Notes: a model not told the origin generated them from the sequence alone. Shown: positions 42,879 to 52,460, counted from the stretch's first letter. The stretch is 64,000 bases of DNA from Trebonia sp050013875 (GCA_050013875.1 JBEKEK010000005.1:1-64000), one strand, 5' to 3'. Made by a program: numbers and translations.

Positions 42879-43667
42879 ATGGGAACCTCCGCGGACGCCG
42901 ATGACGGGCCGGCCGGACGCCGTCCCGCGCCGTACCTGCCTGAGCCGACCGGTCCGTACCCGGCCGGCACCGTTTCCGTGTGGCTGACGGACACCGCCCG
43001 TCCCGATCCGTGGGCCCCGGGGGTGAACGCACGGGAGCTGATGGTTTCCCTGTGGTACCCGGCGGTGCCGTCGGATGGGCGGCGGGCCCGGTACATGACG
43101 CCGGCGGAGTCCCGGCTCCAACTCACAAGCAGGGGCATCACCGGCATCCCGGAGGACACGCTGAGCGCGGTCGAGACCAACGCGGTCAGCGACGCCAGGC
43201 CGGCCGGGCGTCCGCACAGCCTCCCCCTCGTCGTGCTGTCGCCCGGCTTCACCAACTCCCGCAGCACGCTTACCGCCCTGGCCGAGGACCTGGCCAGCCA
43301 CGGTTACGTGGTGGCCGGGATCGACCACACCTACGAGAGTCACGCCACGGCCTTTCCCGACGGGCGGGTCACCACGTGCCTCGCCCGCGAGCGGCGGGGC
43401 AACGGGTTCCAGGAGAAAGTAGCGGCAGGCAGGGCAGCGGATGTGTCCTTCGTGCTCGGCGAGCTGACCGGTGCGGACCCGGCCTGGCCGGGTGCCGGTC
43501 TCATCGACCCGTCCCGGATGGCGATGGCCGGCCACTCCGCCTGCGGCGCCGCCGCCATCGCCGCCATGTTGGCCGACTCGCGCATCCGCGCGGGCATCGA
43601 CATGGACGGCTCCACCGCCGCCCCGATCCCGGGCGAGGGCCTGGCCCGGCCATTAAGCTCTCCTTGA
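42879..43667 (+). pseudogene. Truncated alpha/beta hydrolase (platelet-activating-factor acetylhydrolase-like)
   Basis: A 262-residue reading frame that starts normally (ARELMVSLWYPAVPS, PLVVLSPGFTNSRSTLTALA) and keeps the nucleophile elbow AGHSACGAAAIAAM. It stops soon after DMDGSTAAPIPGEGLARP, at LSSP. Intact relatives continue for about 100 residues that include the catalytic His. The stop is at 43667, beside the flippase gene of the polysaccharide locus, so the gene was probably cut by a rearrangement. ATG 42879 gives a sensible N-terminus, and an in-frame upstream codon at 42768 is unlikely. Confidence 0.72.
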
Positions 43668-43728
43668 CCAGCCGTCACCACGCTATCCCGAGGTCCCGTT
43701 CTGCACCCCGTAAGCTAACCCAGCCACC

Positions 43729-45831
43729 TCACCACGCAGGCGACTCGGGGTTGCGCCGCCGGTGCTCCCGTTTCGCTCTCGTTTCGTTGGTGATAGCCCG
43801 GATGCCCCTGACGGCCGGTATTACCGAGGCCGCGGCGACAAGCCACGTGACCGCGCAGTAGATGGCTCCTACCATCGCGATGCTCGCGCCATGGCTGAGT
43901 ACCATCAGACCACCGATAGTACCTATCGTGATAACGCAGTTAGCGGCGAATATGAGCCCGGGCCTGATTTTAATCAGGCATACGGCAACAAACAACAGAT
44001 TGATGGCCGACGCGGGGAACGAGAGGCCGATCCAGCGGAGAAAAGAGGACCCATAGGTCGCGTAACCGGGGCCTAGCGGGAGAAGTACGAGCTTCCCGAG
44101 GACGGTACAGCACAGTACCCCGGCAAACGTCATCGCAGCCACCAGCCGGATCGACCGGCTGATGGTGGTGGCCGCGCTCTCCGGCACGGTTATCACTTCA
44201 CGCACCATCGAGATGAACACGTTGGTGAGCAATAGCATCGCCATATTGGCGATGGTCCACGGCACAAAGAAATATGCTCCTTGGACGTCGCCAAGTCTCC
44301 ACGCCACGAGGGCCGGCAGGAACGCGGTCACCGACGCGTTCACGAGCGTGGTCGCGGCCTCGATCCCGACCCAGTGCAGCAACCCCCTCATAGGGGGAAG
44401 ATTCGGCCGGACCCTCGCCTGCCGAGCCGCTAGCGGGCCGGCACTCAATGTGCTCACAACCAGCACCGCAATGCCCATCGGCAACGCCCACGACCACAAA
44501 ATGACAGCGGACGCGGAGTGGGAGGCCGAGGTGGCGACCACCGCGATCAAACCGAGGCGCGCGATTGCAACCAGAAGATTCTCGACCGGTACCCAGGTGG
44601 CTTTCCCGAACCCGACTAGTCCGCCATCCTGGAAATTGAATATGCTGTTCATTACCACGCAGAGTGCGAATCCCAAGCGCCCCGCATTTCCATCTAGTAC
44701 AAGGCCGGAAGATAGCGGGGTCAACATGAAAATCGCGACCGCGATCAACCCAACCGACGCGGAGGCTCCGTAGCTCGCCAGCAGCATTCGTCGAGTGTTC
44801 CACCCCGCCAGTGGGAGAAATCGCGGGAACGCAGTCGCGAGGTTGAGACCGCCTATAATCGCCAGGAAGGAGATCGCCGACACCTCTGCCGAAACATGTC
44901 CAACGGTGGCCGCATGCTGATAGTGCGCGGTCCTCGCCCAGAAAACTAGGCCGAGACCACCAGAGAGTATCGCGGACAGCGCGAGGGCGATCGCACTACG
45001 CAGCGCGGGATCGGCGAGAATGCTCAGGACACGTGAACCGTGCTGGCCTTCAATTGAAGCCTGCGCTTCCGGTCCACGCTCCGGCGCCCTTTCCGGGGCC
45101 GGCGAAATCACCGGGAAGCCCCCGGTTATCGCGGTCAGGGCGGACGAGATCTTCGGGAAGCCCCCGGTTGCCGCGGTCCGGGCCGACGAAATCACCGGGA
45201 ACCCCGCGGTTGCCGCGGTGGACTGAGACAAGTAACTGAGTGCGCTCAGGCCTGCCAGCTGCCGCTGTCGATGAGCATCCTCATCGTCGGCGGGAACACG
45301 CGGGAACTGACGTGCGTCGCGCCTCTCCGTAAGCGGCGCGGAGGCCGCGCGTGGAACGTCTGCCCGATTCCCGTCGCGGCGCCTCGGTTCGTAGTAGGGC
45401 GCATCACGGCGCGGCTCGGGCCGCCCACCCGGCGAACCGCCTCGGGCGGACCGTTCTCTCGGCGCCGGACTAAACCATGAGCCGCTGGCTGGCGGGGCAT
45501 CGGGTCGCGGGGCTCTGGCCGACGGGGGGGCAGGCCGCGGCGCTCTGGCCGACGGGGGGGCAGGCCGCGGCGCTCTGGCCGGCGGCGGACCAGCCTGCGG
45601 GGCTCTGCCGGGCGGCGGACCAGCCTGCGGGGCTCTTCCGGGCGGGGGGCCGGGCTGCGGGTCTTTGGCCGGCGGCGGACCAGGTCGCCGCGGCGTAAAA
45701 CGCGGCCTGTTCTCGGCGGGCGAGTCCTCTTCGGCCTGGCTGCCGTCACTCGACTGCGATCCCATTTCCTGATCCCTAAACTGCGCCGTAACTAAATTCA
45801 CCTCTCCGGTATTCGAGTCTTCAGTTGCCAA
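43729..45831 (-). CDS. Polysaccharide flippase-like membrane protein with long repeat-rich N-terminus
   Basis: A 700-residue protein. Residues about 270-690 form a membrane domain with about twelve helices (ALSAILSGGLGLVFWARTA, VSAISFLAIIGGLNLATAFP, AMLLLTNVFISMVREVITV) of the oligosaccharide flippase type. The N-terminal 260 residues are cytoplasmic and unusual: Pro/Arg-rich repeats (PPPGRAPQAG, PPSARAPRPA) and three 14-residue units of the form TAxTGGFPxIS. It starts at ATG 45831, overlapping the upstream membrane-protein gene by 11 bases. It is the second flippase in the locus, and its long tail resembles a regulatory or docking region. Confidence 0.85.
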   Translation of the reverse strand: MATEDSNTGEVNLVTAQFRDQEMGSQSSDGSQAEEDSPAENRPRFTPRRPGPPPAKDPQPGPPPGRAPQAGPPPGRAPQAGPPPARAPRPAPPSARAPRPAPPSARAPRPDAPPASGSWFSPAPRERSARGGSPGGRPEPRRDAPYYEPRRRDGNRADVPRAASAPLTERRDARQFPRVPADDEDAHRQRQLAGLSALSYLSQSTAATAGFPVISSARTAATGGFPKISSALTAITGGFPVISPAPERAPERGPEAQASIEGQHGSRVLSILADPALRSAIALALSAILSGGLGLVFWARTAHYQHAATVGHVSAEVSAISFLAIIGGLNLATAFPRFLPLAGWNTRRMLLASYGASASVGLIAVAIFMLTPLSSGLVLDGNAGRLGFALCVVMNSIFNFQDGGLVGFGKATWVPVENLLVAIARLGLIAVVATSASHSASAVILWSWALPMGIAVLVVSTLSAGPLAARQARVRPNLPPMRGLLHWVGIEAATTLVNASVTAFLPALVAWRLGDVQGAYFFVPWTIANMAMLLLTNVFISMVREVITVPESAATTISRSIRLVAAMTFAGVLCCTVLGKLVLLPLGPGYATYGSSFLRWIGLSFPASAINLLFVAVCLIKIRPGLIFAANCVITIGTIGGLMVLSHGASIAMVGAIYCAVTWLVAAASVIPAVRGIRAITNETRAKREHRRRNPESPAW
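45101..45226 (-). repeat. Three 42-bp coding repeats in the second flippase gene
   Basis: Three near-identical 42-base units that start at 45101, 45143 and 45185 and encode TAATAGFPVISSAR, TAATGGFPKISSAL and TAITGGFPVISPAP. They lie in the cytoplasmic N-terminal region of the flippase. Confidence 0.85.
45500..45690 (-). repeat. Pro/Arg/Ala coding repeats in the second flippase gene
   Basis: Tandem units of about 30 bases in DNA, seen on the plus strand as repeated CTCTGGCCGACGGGGGGG with CAGGCCGCGGCG. They encode PPPGRAPQAG and then the diverged PPSARAPRPA. Confidence 0.8.
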
Positions 45832-47998
45832 CCATTACCCGGTAGATCATTACGTCTGAATTATGGTAGACGGCCGTCCAGCCGGGCGCGTGGGCGACGT
45901 CTTTTTCCATCTTCGCCATGCCTACCGGATCGTCGTAGTAGACGGCGTAGGCATTCTCTCTGCGGCTGAATATTACATACGTGTTGGTGTAGTGGAAGGA
46001 CGCTATCCACTTGTCGACTGCGGCAACGTTGGCGTCAGTCAGCCAAGCCATGCCCGGCTCGGTTGGAAAATCGGGGATGATCAGCGAATTGAAGAATCGG
46101 TAATCGGGCGCCTCGAGAGTTGGGAAATCGTTCGCGGCCAGCACGAACATCGATCCGCTGGGGGTGTGGGCATACAACCAGAGGCTGGCCGACAAGTCCT
46201 GGGAGGTGAACCCGTCCACGGACAGCGAGGCATAGTTTCCTTGCATCCCCAGCAGGACAGTGACTACCCAGGTACAGCTGACTAGCACCCGTCTCCACAC
46301 CGTCGCGCGGATCTGAACGAGTGAATTAGCGATGAGAATCGTGCACCAGGCAGCTGAAAACATGTAGACGCGATAGATAGCCTCGCCGCCGTAGTCCTGG
46401 CCGAAAACGACCAAGATCGGCGTAAATGCCAATATGGCCGGGATCGCGACTTGGCCAAGCGCCCGCCGATGTCTCAGGATTGAGACCACGGCGGGCAAAT
46501 AAAGGATGACACCGAGAATATCGACGACTTTACCCGAGAATTCGTGGGCTCCGTAGTTAGTCGTCCCCTGAATTCCTGAGGCGTTGTCGACCGCGTTCCC
46601 GCCGCTGAACAGCCCACCATACTGGGAAGCTATCAGGCCATAGCGGGGCAGCAGGAAGATCACCGCCAGGGCGATCAGGAGTGCCGTCAGCTTCCAACCG
46701 CGCCACAGCACGCCCAGCACCACCAGGCCGCCGACTTGCACGATCACCATGTACGGCGTGAGTTGGTGGGCGGCCACGATGGCGAAGTAAAGGACGATGA
46801 CCATGGTGAAAGCCAGCCCGCGCTGCATCGGGCTAGCCGCCGGGGGACGGGGCATCCCAGTGAGCAAGCGTGCGCGCAAGCGTGAAATCCTGCCGGTACG
46901 CTCCCCGCCATCGCGGTGATCGCGCGCCGGCACCAGCAGCCAGCGCACGATAATCGTTGCGATGCCAAGCCACAGGAGGTAGCCGAACGCCTGCGGCGAA
47001 AGGTAGTCCTGGCCGACCCAGGCGATGAAGCCCTCGTACAAGAACAGGGCGAGGTAGGCCGCACGACGGTTCACCGTGAGCATCCGGAAAATGCCAAGCA
47101 GCAGCAGTCCGTCCGCCAGTTCGAACGCCAGCGGGCCCCAGGCGGCGAAGCTCAGCGGTCCCATCTTGGCGAGCCCGCTGACCGATGCGACGGCGGTAAA
47201 TAGTGCCGGCCACTGATCGTAGATGTTGGAGGGATCAGTGATCTTCCCGTAAGTGCTGAATGACTGGATAATTCCAATGTGCTTATAGACCCACTCATAC
47301 TCCGGTACCTTAAACAATATCGGCACCGTGGCGTATATCACCACCATGAGGGCCACCACGTAGGTGATCAGCAGCCATGCGCGGGGAGTTCCGCTCAGCA
47401 ACTCCGCCAAGCCGCCGCCAAGCAGAAGCGCCAAGCCGAGGAAGTACCAGATGTTCGCGCTGGCCAGCAGCCCATAGGGGCTTATCGACTCGACCTGGAC
47501 CTTGCTTATCCCATAGCTCCACGCTGCCAAGCCGACGATGAGCGGAATCAACCGGGCCCACAGTCGCTGCCCGCGCGCGGAGGGCACGGTCCACGTCGGG
47601 AGGCCACCGCGCCACACCCGGATGGCGCAAGATAGGACGCTCAGGACGGTGACAGCCAGTAGCGCCTTGGGATGCCAGGCAGTCATCCAGAGCATGACCG
47701 CGGTTACGATCGCGGTCACCGCGAGGCTGATGGTGAGCGTGAGGCCGGCTTGGACTACGCCATCCTCGCTGTCAACCCAGCACATCACGGCCGCGCCCGG
47801 CGACACACAGGCAATGAGCAGTGCTCCCGCCAGCGCGGGCCAGTGGCCGGGAAACGTGAATAGCAACAGGATCGCGACGATGCTCGCTGAGATACCGATG
47901 AGCGCTGTGACCGCGGTCAGAGCGCCATGCGGTTTCGACTCCACGCCACGCCGGGGATTCGCCGCCCGCGGTATGGTCTCGGCCCTCGCCGCATTCAT
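45821..47998 (-). CDS. Large polytopic membrane protein of the polysaccharide locus
   Basis: A 725-residue protein with about fifteen hydrophobic segments (ALTAVTALIGISASIVAILL, GAALLIACVSPGAAVMCW-like, LTISLAVTAIVTAVMLW, LVQIRATVWRRVLVSCTW) and a C-terminal extracytoplasmic part (residues about 590-725). The shape matches GT-C-like or polymerase-like membrane proteins, but no signature was found. It resembles the protein at 11623-13671 in plan. The ATG at 47998 follows GGAGG with six bases. It overlaps the flippase gene, so the pair is coupled. A polymerase or lipid-linked-sugar transferase role is plausible inference. Confidence 0.75.
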   Translation of the reverse strand: MNAARAETIPRAANPRRGVESKPHGALTAVTALIGISASIVAILLLFTFPGHWPALAGALLIACVSPGAAVMCWVDSEDGVVQAGLTLTISLAVTAIVTAVMLWMTAWHPKALLAVTVLSVLSCAIRVWRGGLPTWTVPSARGQRLWARLIPLIVGLAAWSYGISKVQVESISPYGLLASANIWYFLGLALLLGGGLAELLSGTPRAWLLITYVVALMVVIYATVPILFKVPEYEWVYKHIGIIQSFSTYGKITDPSNIYDQWPALFTAVASVSGLAKMGPLSFAAWGPLAFELADGLLLLGIFRMLTVNRRAAYLALFLYEGFIAWVGQDYLSPQAFGYLLWLGIATIIVRWLLVPARDHRDGGERTGRISRLRARLLTGMPRPPAASPMQRGLAFTMVIVLYFAIVAAHQLTPYMVIVQVGGLVVLGVLWRGWKLTALLIALAVIFLLPRYGLIASQYGGLFSGGNAVDNASGIQGTTNYGAHEFSGKVVDILGVILYLPAVVSILRHRRALGQVAIPAILAFTPILVVFGQDYGGEAIYRVYMFSAAWCTILIANSLVQIRATVWRRVLVSCTWVVTVLLGMQGNYASLSVDGFTSQDLSASLWLYAHTPSGSMFVLAANDFPTLEAPDYRFFNSLIIPDFPTEPGMAWLTDANVAAVDKWIASFHYTNTYVIFSRRENAYAVYYDDPVGMAKMEKDVAHAPGWTAVYHNSDVMIYRVMVGN

Positions 47999-48093
47999 CG
48001 TCGCCTCCAGTAGGCACACCGACGCACAAGGCGCTGGGGCCAGATTCGCTAGTGATTACCGCCGCGGCCGTGGACCCGGCAGAATGTCGCCGC

Positions 48094-48924
48094 TCACGGC
48101 GGTATCGCCAGCACGCCGCTTGCCTCGGCAGTTGTCATTCGGCCGGCTTCCGGGGGACCCCAGCCGGCCAAACGCCTGCCCAGGTGCCAGACGCGCTGCT
48201 TGGAGTGAGTCCAATAGCGGTTCGCGCCCGTTGGCCGCGAACGGACCATGGCCAGCAGTGCTTCCGGAGTGGTGCCCTGCGCCACGGTCAAGCGCGGCAG
48301 CGCCCAGCGGTCGTCTCCTTCTTGTACGGGCAGTTCGCTGACAATGCACGCCTGAGCGAATCCGATCTCACGCACCGCGCGGCGCGCCCGGGCGGCATGG
48401 TAACCGAAAGGGTACGCGAAGCTCGGCACGCCGCGTCCCAGTCCCTGCTCGAGCTCCGCCCGGCTCTCGGCCGCATCACGGTGCACGATCTCCGCATCGT
48501 TAAGGTCCGCCGCGAGGTGCCGTTTGCCGTGCGAGCCGATCTCAAACCCGGCCCGCGCCATATCATCGATCGCGGACCAGCTAAGCGACGGCCGCATGGC
48601 ATCCTCGCCACGCAGCCAGCTGGCCCGGGTACCGATGAACGCGGTCGGTATGAAGAAGGTCGCGGGCAGCCCGTAGCGCAGCAGGGCCGGTGCGGCACCG
48701 TCGGCGGCATCGGCGAGCCCGTCGTCAATGGTGATCGCCACCGCCTGGCGGCCGGCTTCGAGCGCCGAAGGCACCTCACTGAACGGGATGACATCCAGCC
48801 GCTGTTCGCGCAGCGCCGCTAGATGCTCGTCGAACAGTGACGGATCGACCGTCAGTCTTGCGAACGTGCGTGTCGTCTCGGTGGCGATGCTGTGGTACAT
48901 CAGTACCGCGACTGATCCCGCCAC
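48094..48924 (-). CDS. Polysaccharide deacetylase family protein
   Basis: A 276-residue CE4-type enzyme. Motifs are VAVLMYHSIATE, AVAITIDDGLADAADG (Asp-Asp metal and catalytic region), GSHGKRHLAADLN (the two His ligands), and the substrate groove FAYPFGYHAARAR. It would remove N- or O-acetyl groups from the exopolysaccharide, at the cell surface or before export. GTG 48924 lies 2 bases after the stop of the GT2 gene and is used. An upstream extension in frame would run through that gene. No strong signal peptide is visible at this start. Confidence 0.88.
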   Translation of the reverse strand: MAGSVAVLMYHSIATETTRTFARLTVDPSLFDEHLAALREQRLDVIPFSEVPSALEAGRQAVAITIDDGLADAADGAAPALLRYGLPATFFIPTAFIGTRASWLRGEDAMRPSLSWSAIDDMARAGFEIGSHGKRHLAADLNDAEIVHRDAAESRAELEQGLGRGVPSFAYPFGYHAARARRAVREIGFAQACIVSELPVQEGDDRWALPRLTVAQGTTPEALLAMVRSRPTGANRYWTHSKQRVWHLGRRLAGWGPPEAGRMTTAEASGVLAIPP

Positions 48925-48926
48925 AC

Positions 48927-49928
48927 TTATCGAACCATCCCCGAGATCACGCCGATCCCAGCAGACGCGACGCCGGCCACGATCGCACCGGACTTGAGGA
49001 GCCCGCTGATGTCGCCGTGGCGGGCCGCAGCCCAGAGACCGGCAGATATACCGGAAGGCAACGTCCGGCGCAGGTAGTCCCGCTCGCTCTGCAATTTCTC
49101 CTGGCGGCCGAGCAAACGGGCCATCTCCAGCTTCCCGGAACCCTCCAGGTAGGTCCGCCGCAGGAAGTAAGACCATTTCGCGCGGCTCGCTGGAACATGG
49201 TGCTCGACAACTGCCTCGGGCACGTATATCCATTTGGCAGTCGGGGAACTGGCACCCATGCGAATACACAAATCGGTATCCTCCGGGTTGCTGCGGTCGC
49301 CAACCTTCCCGAAATCAGAACGGAAACCGCCGACGGCCTTAAAAACTTCAGCGCGCACCGCCATGTTCTCTGCCCAAACGTTTCTGATAACGCTCTGGCT
49401 GACCGGCATCCCGCGATAGGAGGCGCCTACGACCCAGTCGAACTCGGCCGGGAACCAGCTCGGCCGCCCTGTCGCCCACCCCGCCACAACACCGCCGCCG
49501 GTACCCACAACCGTTGGATCCGCGAAGGGCTCAAGCAATCGCGGCAGCCAGCCCGGGTAAACTTGGACGTCATCGTCCAAGAACACGATAAATGGGGTCT
49601 GAACCCGTGCGGTGCCGGTATTCCTGGTAGTCGAGACACCGCGTCGGTCGGAGTTAAGGACAGTCGTAATCTGCGGCCAGGTTACGCGGATCTTCTCGTA
49701 CAGCTCTCTATTCTGGTCAACGGAGATGACCACGCCTGCCGGCAGATCCGCATCAGCGAGCAGGCTTTCGACCGCACTTGTGAGATGCGACCACCGTTTC
49801 ATATCATAGGTAGCGATGACAACGGTGGCATCGGACGCCTTGATAGCATTGCTACGTTGGTCCTGTGCGGATTTAGCCAGTCGCTTTGACATGCTCGAAG
49901 CCTCGAAGTCGACCCCTACATCAGCCAT
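48927..49928 (-). CDS. GT2 glycosyltransferase (copy E)
   Basis: A 333-residue enzyme. The core is DATVVIATYDMKRWSHL, VVISVDQNRELYEKI, RRGVSTTRNTGTARVQTPF, IVFLDDDVQVYPGWL (metal region) and NPEDTDLCIRMGASSP. It has a C-terminal hydrophobic stretch (SGAIVAGVASAGIGVISG) that could anchor it. It is a paralogue of the gene at 52692-53639. ATG 49928 follows GGAAGG. The deacetylase starts right after its stop, so glycosyl transfer and deacetylation genes are coupled. It lacks the long N-terminal domain of copies A-D. Confidence 0.9.
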   Translation of the reverse strand: MADVGVDFEASSMSKRLAKSAQDQRSNAIKASDATVVIATYDMKRWSHLTSAVESLLADADLPAGVVISVDQNRELYEKIRVTWPQITTVLNSDRRGVSTTRNTGTARVQTPFIVFLDDDVQVYPGWLPRLLEPFADPTVVGTGGGVVAGWATGRPSWFPAEFDWVVGASYRGMPVSQSVIRNVWAENMAVRAEVFKAVGGFRSDFGKVGDRSNPEDTDLCIRMGASSPTAKWIYVPEAVVEHHVPASRAKWSYFLRRTYLEGSGKLEMARLLGRQEKLQSERDYLRRTLPSGISAGLWAAARHGDISGLLKSGAIVAGVASAGIGVISGMVR

Positions 49929-49989
49929 TGTTTACTTGCCTTCCGTGGAACCGGGAGAGCAGCTCCGGGATAATCACCGGCAACCCCGT

Positions 49990-50862
49990 TCAGGAGATCT
50001 CCGCTGTCTCCGCGCCGACCAGCGGATGGGCAGTCAGTGTGGGGGGCACCGGAAATGGGTTCGTCGCGGCCTTGATAGCGTGACTTGGTGCTGCGGTTTT
50101 AATAGCCTGGTGTGATTCTCCGCGGCCTGAGAACCATTCCCGCACGATGAACTTCGCGATGCGCATCCCATCACGGACGACCTTCAGGTTGCTCATCCCG
50201 TGCAGGCGCAGGTGCTCATAGCTCGGGATCTCCTGAATCGCCAGGCCGACCTTGGCCGCCCGGACATTCATAACGGTCTCGATCTCGAAACCGTCGCAGT
50301 CCACTAGGTCGAGCTTGGACAGGTGCCTGGCCCAGAAAGCGTTATAGCCGTAGCACAGGTCTGTGTAGCGCGTACCGAAGAGCCTGTTCACCAGGACGCT
50401 CAGGATCCTGTTGCCGAGGTGCCTGGAGAATGTGATGTCATCGCTGCCGCCGCCGCTGGCGAACCGGGAGCCCTTCGCGAAGTCGGCACCGGTGGCAAGA
50501 GCGGCGACAAAGCGCGGGATCTCCTTGCCGTCGGTCGACCCGTCGGCGTCCATCATGACTATGATCTCGCCTTTGGCCGCCTCGAAACCGACCTGCAGCG
50601 CGTCACCCTTACCGCGGCCTTCTTGGTGGACGATCCTTACATCGGGATTCAGCTTCTGGGCTACGGCGACAGTGTCATCGGTCGAGTGTCCGTCCACCAA
50701 GACGACTTCATCGACCCATTCAGGAATCGTCGCGAAAACATGCTCAAGGTTCCGCGCCTCGTTCTTAGCTGGAATGACAACGCTAACACTCGGCATGATC
50801 GCCACACCGCGCCCCCTGGCACGGTAACCAGCGAACTCAGACTTCCCGGAAGCCTCAGACAT
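49990..50862 (-). CDS. GT2 polyprenyl-phosphate sugar synthase-like enzyme
   Basis: A 290-residue enzyme of the dolichol-phosphate mannose/glucose synthase type. Motifs are VSVVIPAKNEARNLEHVFAT, VLVDGHSTDDTVAVAQ, GDALQVGFEAAKGEIIVMMD, DADGSTDGKEIPRFV (DXD) and a cytosolic end without a polytopic domain. Such enzymes make lipid-linked sugars that GT-C proteins use, which fits the large membrane proteins in the locus. ATG 50862 is used because GGAAGGG is well spaced from it. ATG 50868 and GTG 50880 are alternatives. Confidence 0.9.
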   Translation of the reverse strand: MSEASGKSEFAGYRARGRGVAIMPSVSVVIPAKNEARNLEHVFATIPEWVDEVVLVDGHSTDDTVAVAQKLNPDVRIVHQEGRGKGDALQVGFEAAKGEIIVMMDADGSTDGKEIPRFVAALATGADFAKGSRFASGGGSDDITFSRHLGNRILSVLVNRLFGTRYTDLCYGYNAFWARHLSKLDLVDCDGFEIETVMNVRAAKVGLAIQEIPSYEHLRLHGMSNLKVVRDGMRIAKFIVREWFSGRGESHQAIKTAAPSHAIKAATNPFPVPPTLTAHPLVGAETAEIS

Positions 50863-51350
50863 CCCCATCCCTTCCTGCACCTAGAGTCCACCGCCAGAAG
50901 TTGAGCGGCAGCGGTCACGCACGTCGCTCGTCCGGGGCAACCAGCTCGTCCGGGGCAACCAGCAGGCCCCAACCCGGGCATCCGCTCCCAGGACCCAGTC
51001 GCGTGCATCGGCGCACCAGCGTCCTCTCAGCCATCACTTGCCCGGGGAGCGCTCGCCAACGAACAGACAACCCAGGAGAGATCGTAGCAGCCACCATCAA
51101 TACAGGTTAGAAACTCTCAAGATTGCATAATCTGACACGACGTGTTCGGACTTGAACCACTCGTGACGAGGCGGAATTAGATTCCAGACGCAACCTAATC
51201 GTGATGCTGGCGATGACAACCAAACGCGGGTATTGCTACCCGTAATTGGCTGGATGCATTGAGTCGTCGCTTGGCGCTTGGCCTTTATGGCGATGCCTGA
51301 GATCGCGCCTGCCCGCCGGGCAGAAGCTGGGGGCAGCGAGGCGCGGGGGC
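50863..51350. other. Intergenic region between a GT2 gene and a GH16 gene
   Basis: A 488-base gene-free stretch. It holds two exact 18-base tandem copies of GCTCGTCCGGGGCAACCA (50926-50961) and an AT-richer part near 51090-51200. A GGACTTGAACC near 51148 resembles a tRNA T-arm on the other strand but does not fold as a tRNA. No promoter was fixed. Confidence 0.6.
50926..50961. repeat. Two exact 18-bp tandem repeats
   Basis: GCTCGTCCGGGGCAACCA occurs twice in direct succession, upstream of the polyprenyl-phosphate sugar synthase-like gene. It could be an operator pair or a slippage product. Function unknown. Confidence 0.8.
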
Positions 51351-52460
51351 TCAGCCGTTCCAGCTGAACTGCTCTGCCCAGTCCACGGTCATGGTCTCGC
51401 GCGGCGCCGGGGTGCCGGTGGTGTCCTGCAGGTTCTGGGACTGCAGGGCCATGTTCATCGTCAGTGCGGGCTGGTACGCGGGCGACTTCACCTGATTGGC
51501 CGGCGCGGTAAAGATGACGTGGCCGTCGATGAGCCAGGACACACCCGAGGGCGTCCACTCCACGCCGTAGGTGTGCCACTCGGTGTCGCTGTTGGCGACG
51601 CCGCCGTCCGGGCCGTTGCTCTGCGTGTACGGTCCGAGGCACGTCCAGGTAGGCGATGAGCCACATATGTTGCCCACCGTGTTGATCAGGCTGGCATAGG
51701 TGCGCGAACGGTCACCGCGGTCCTCGTAGATGTCGATTTCCGGCGGCCATTGGTAATTGGCGGGCCACAGCAGGAATATGTCAGAGAAGTACTCGCTGGA
51801 AGGCTGATAGTCAGCCTGCAGACGCGCGAACCAGGCGCCGTACTCCTGGGGTGCGCCCAGGTATTTCATGCCGCAAGAATCTATGCCGGAGGCCATGAAA
51901 TGCGCTTCGCCCCCGCTGAACGTGCACATGCTTGGCAGCCACTGGGCCACCTGCCCGCTCTCGCCGCCAGGCACGGCGTCGTAAATATTCCAGTTGGCCG
52001 GGGCGCTGTCGCCGCTGAAATCCTGGACGTACTTGAGGGTGAAGCCGGACAGGGCGGCCGCCGGACTCTGGCCGGAGGGATCACCGCCGTTCTGTCCTCC
52101 GGCCAGAGTCCCGGCCGGCGTGGCGGATGGCGTGGCGGTCGTAGTGCCAGCCTTAGCGGCGGACGCTTTCGGCTTACCCGTGGCTTTGGGGCTGGGCTGC
52201 AAGGTTTTCCCGTTCGCGATCGCCCGGCTGATCATCTCGGGCGCACCGGTGCCCTGAACGCTACTGCCGGCCGCGGCCGTGCCCAGCTTGACCGCGGTGG
52301 CCGCCTGACTGGTGGGATTAGCGACACTAGCGCTGCAGGCAGCAAGGGCGGCGAGTGCGGCGACCGCGCCGGCACCCAGCAGTCCGCGCCTCACCGGCCA
52401 CTGTTGACGGGCCAGAGTGACCTTTGCCCGACTAGCAGCCTTCTGTCTCATCTCCCCCAT
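51351..52460 (-). CDS. GH16-family lipoprotein (copy 1)
   Basis: A 369-residue exported protein. Residues about 24-42 form a signal with lipobox LAALAACS. A Pro/Ala/Ser linker follows, then a GH16 beta-jelly-roll. The catalytic motif is EIDIYE at about residues 241-246 in WPPEIDIYEDRG, the conserved ExDxxE of family 16. GH16 enzymes cut beta-1,3, beta-1,4 or mixed glucans and galactans, or act as transglycosylases. It differs from the other two copies in being shorter around the active site. It lies between GT2 genes, so trimming or chain-length control of the polymer is plausible. Confidence 0.88.
   Translation of the reverse strand: MGEMRQKAASRAKVTLARQQWPVRRGLLGAGAVAALAALAACSASVANPTSQAATAVKLGTAAAGSSVQGTGAPEMISRAIANGKTLQPSPKATGKPKASAAKAGTTTATPSATPAGTLAGGQNGGDPSGQSPAAALSGFTLKYVQDFSGDSAPANWNIYDAVPGGESGQVAQWLPSMCTFSGGEAHFMASGIDSCGMKYLGAPQEYGAWFARLQADYQPSSEYFSDIFLLWPANYQWPPEIDIYEDRGDRSRTYASLINTVGNICGSSPTWTCLGPYTQSNGPDGGVANSDTEWHTYGVEWTPSGVSWLIDGHVIFTAPANQVKSPAYQPALTMNMALQSQNLQDTTGTPAPRETMTVDWAEQFSWNG

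Noticed and set aside
51148..51158. A GGACTTGAACC that resembles a tRNA T-arm on the minus strand.
   Set aside because: The neighbouring bases do not make the T-stem or any cloverleaf, so it is probably chance.
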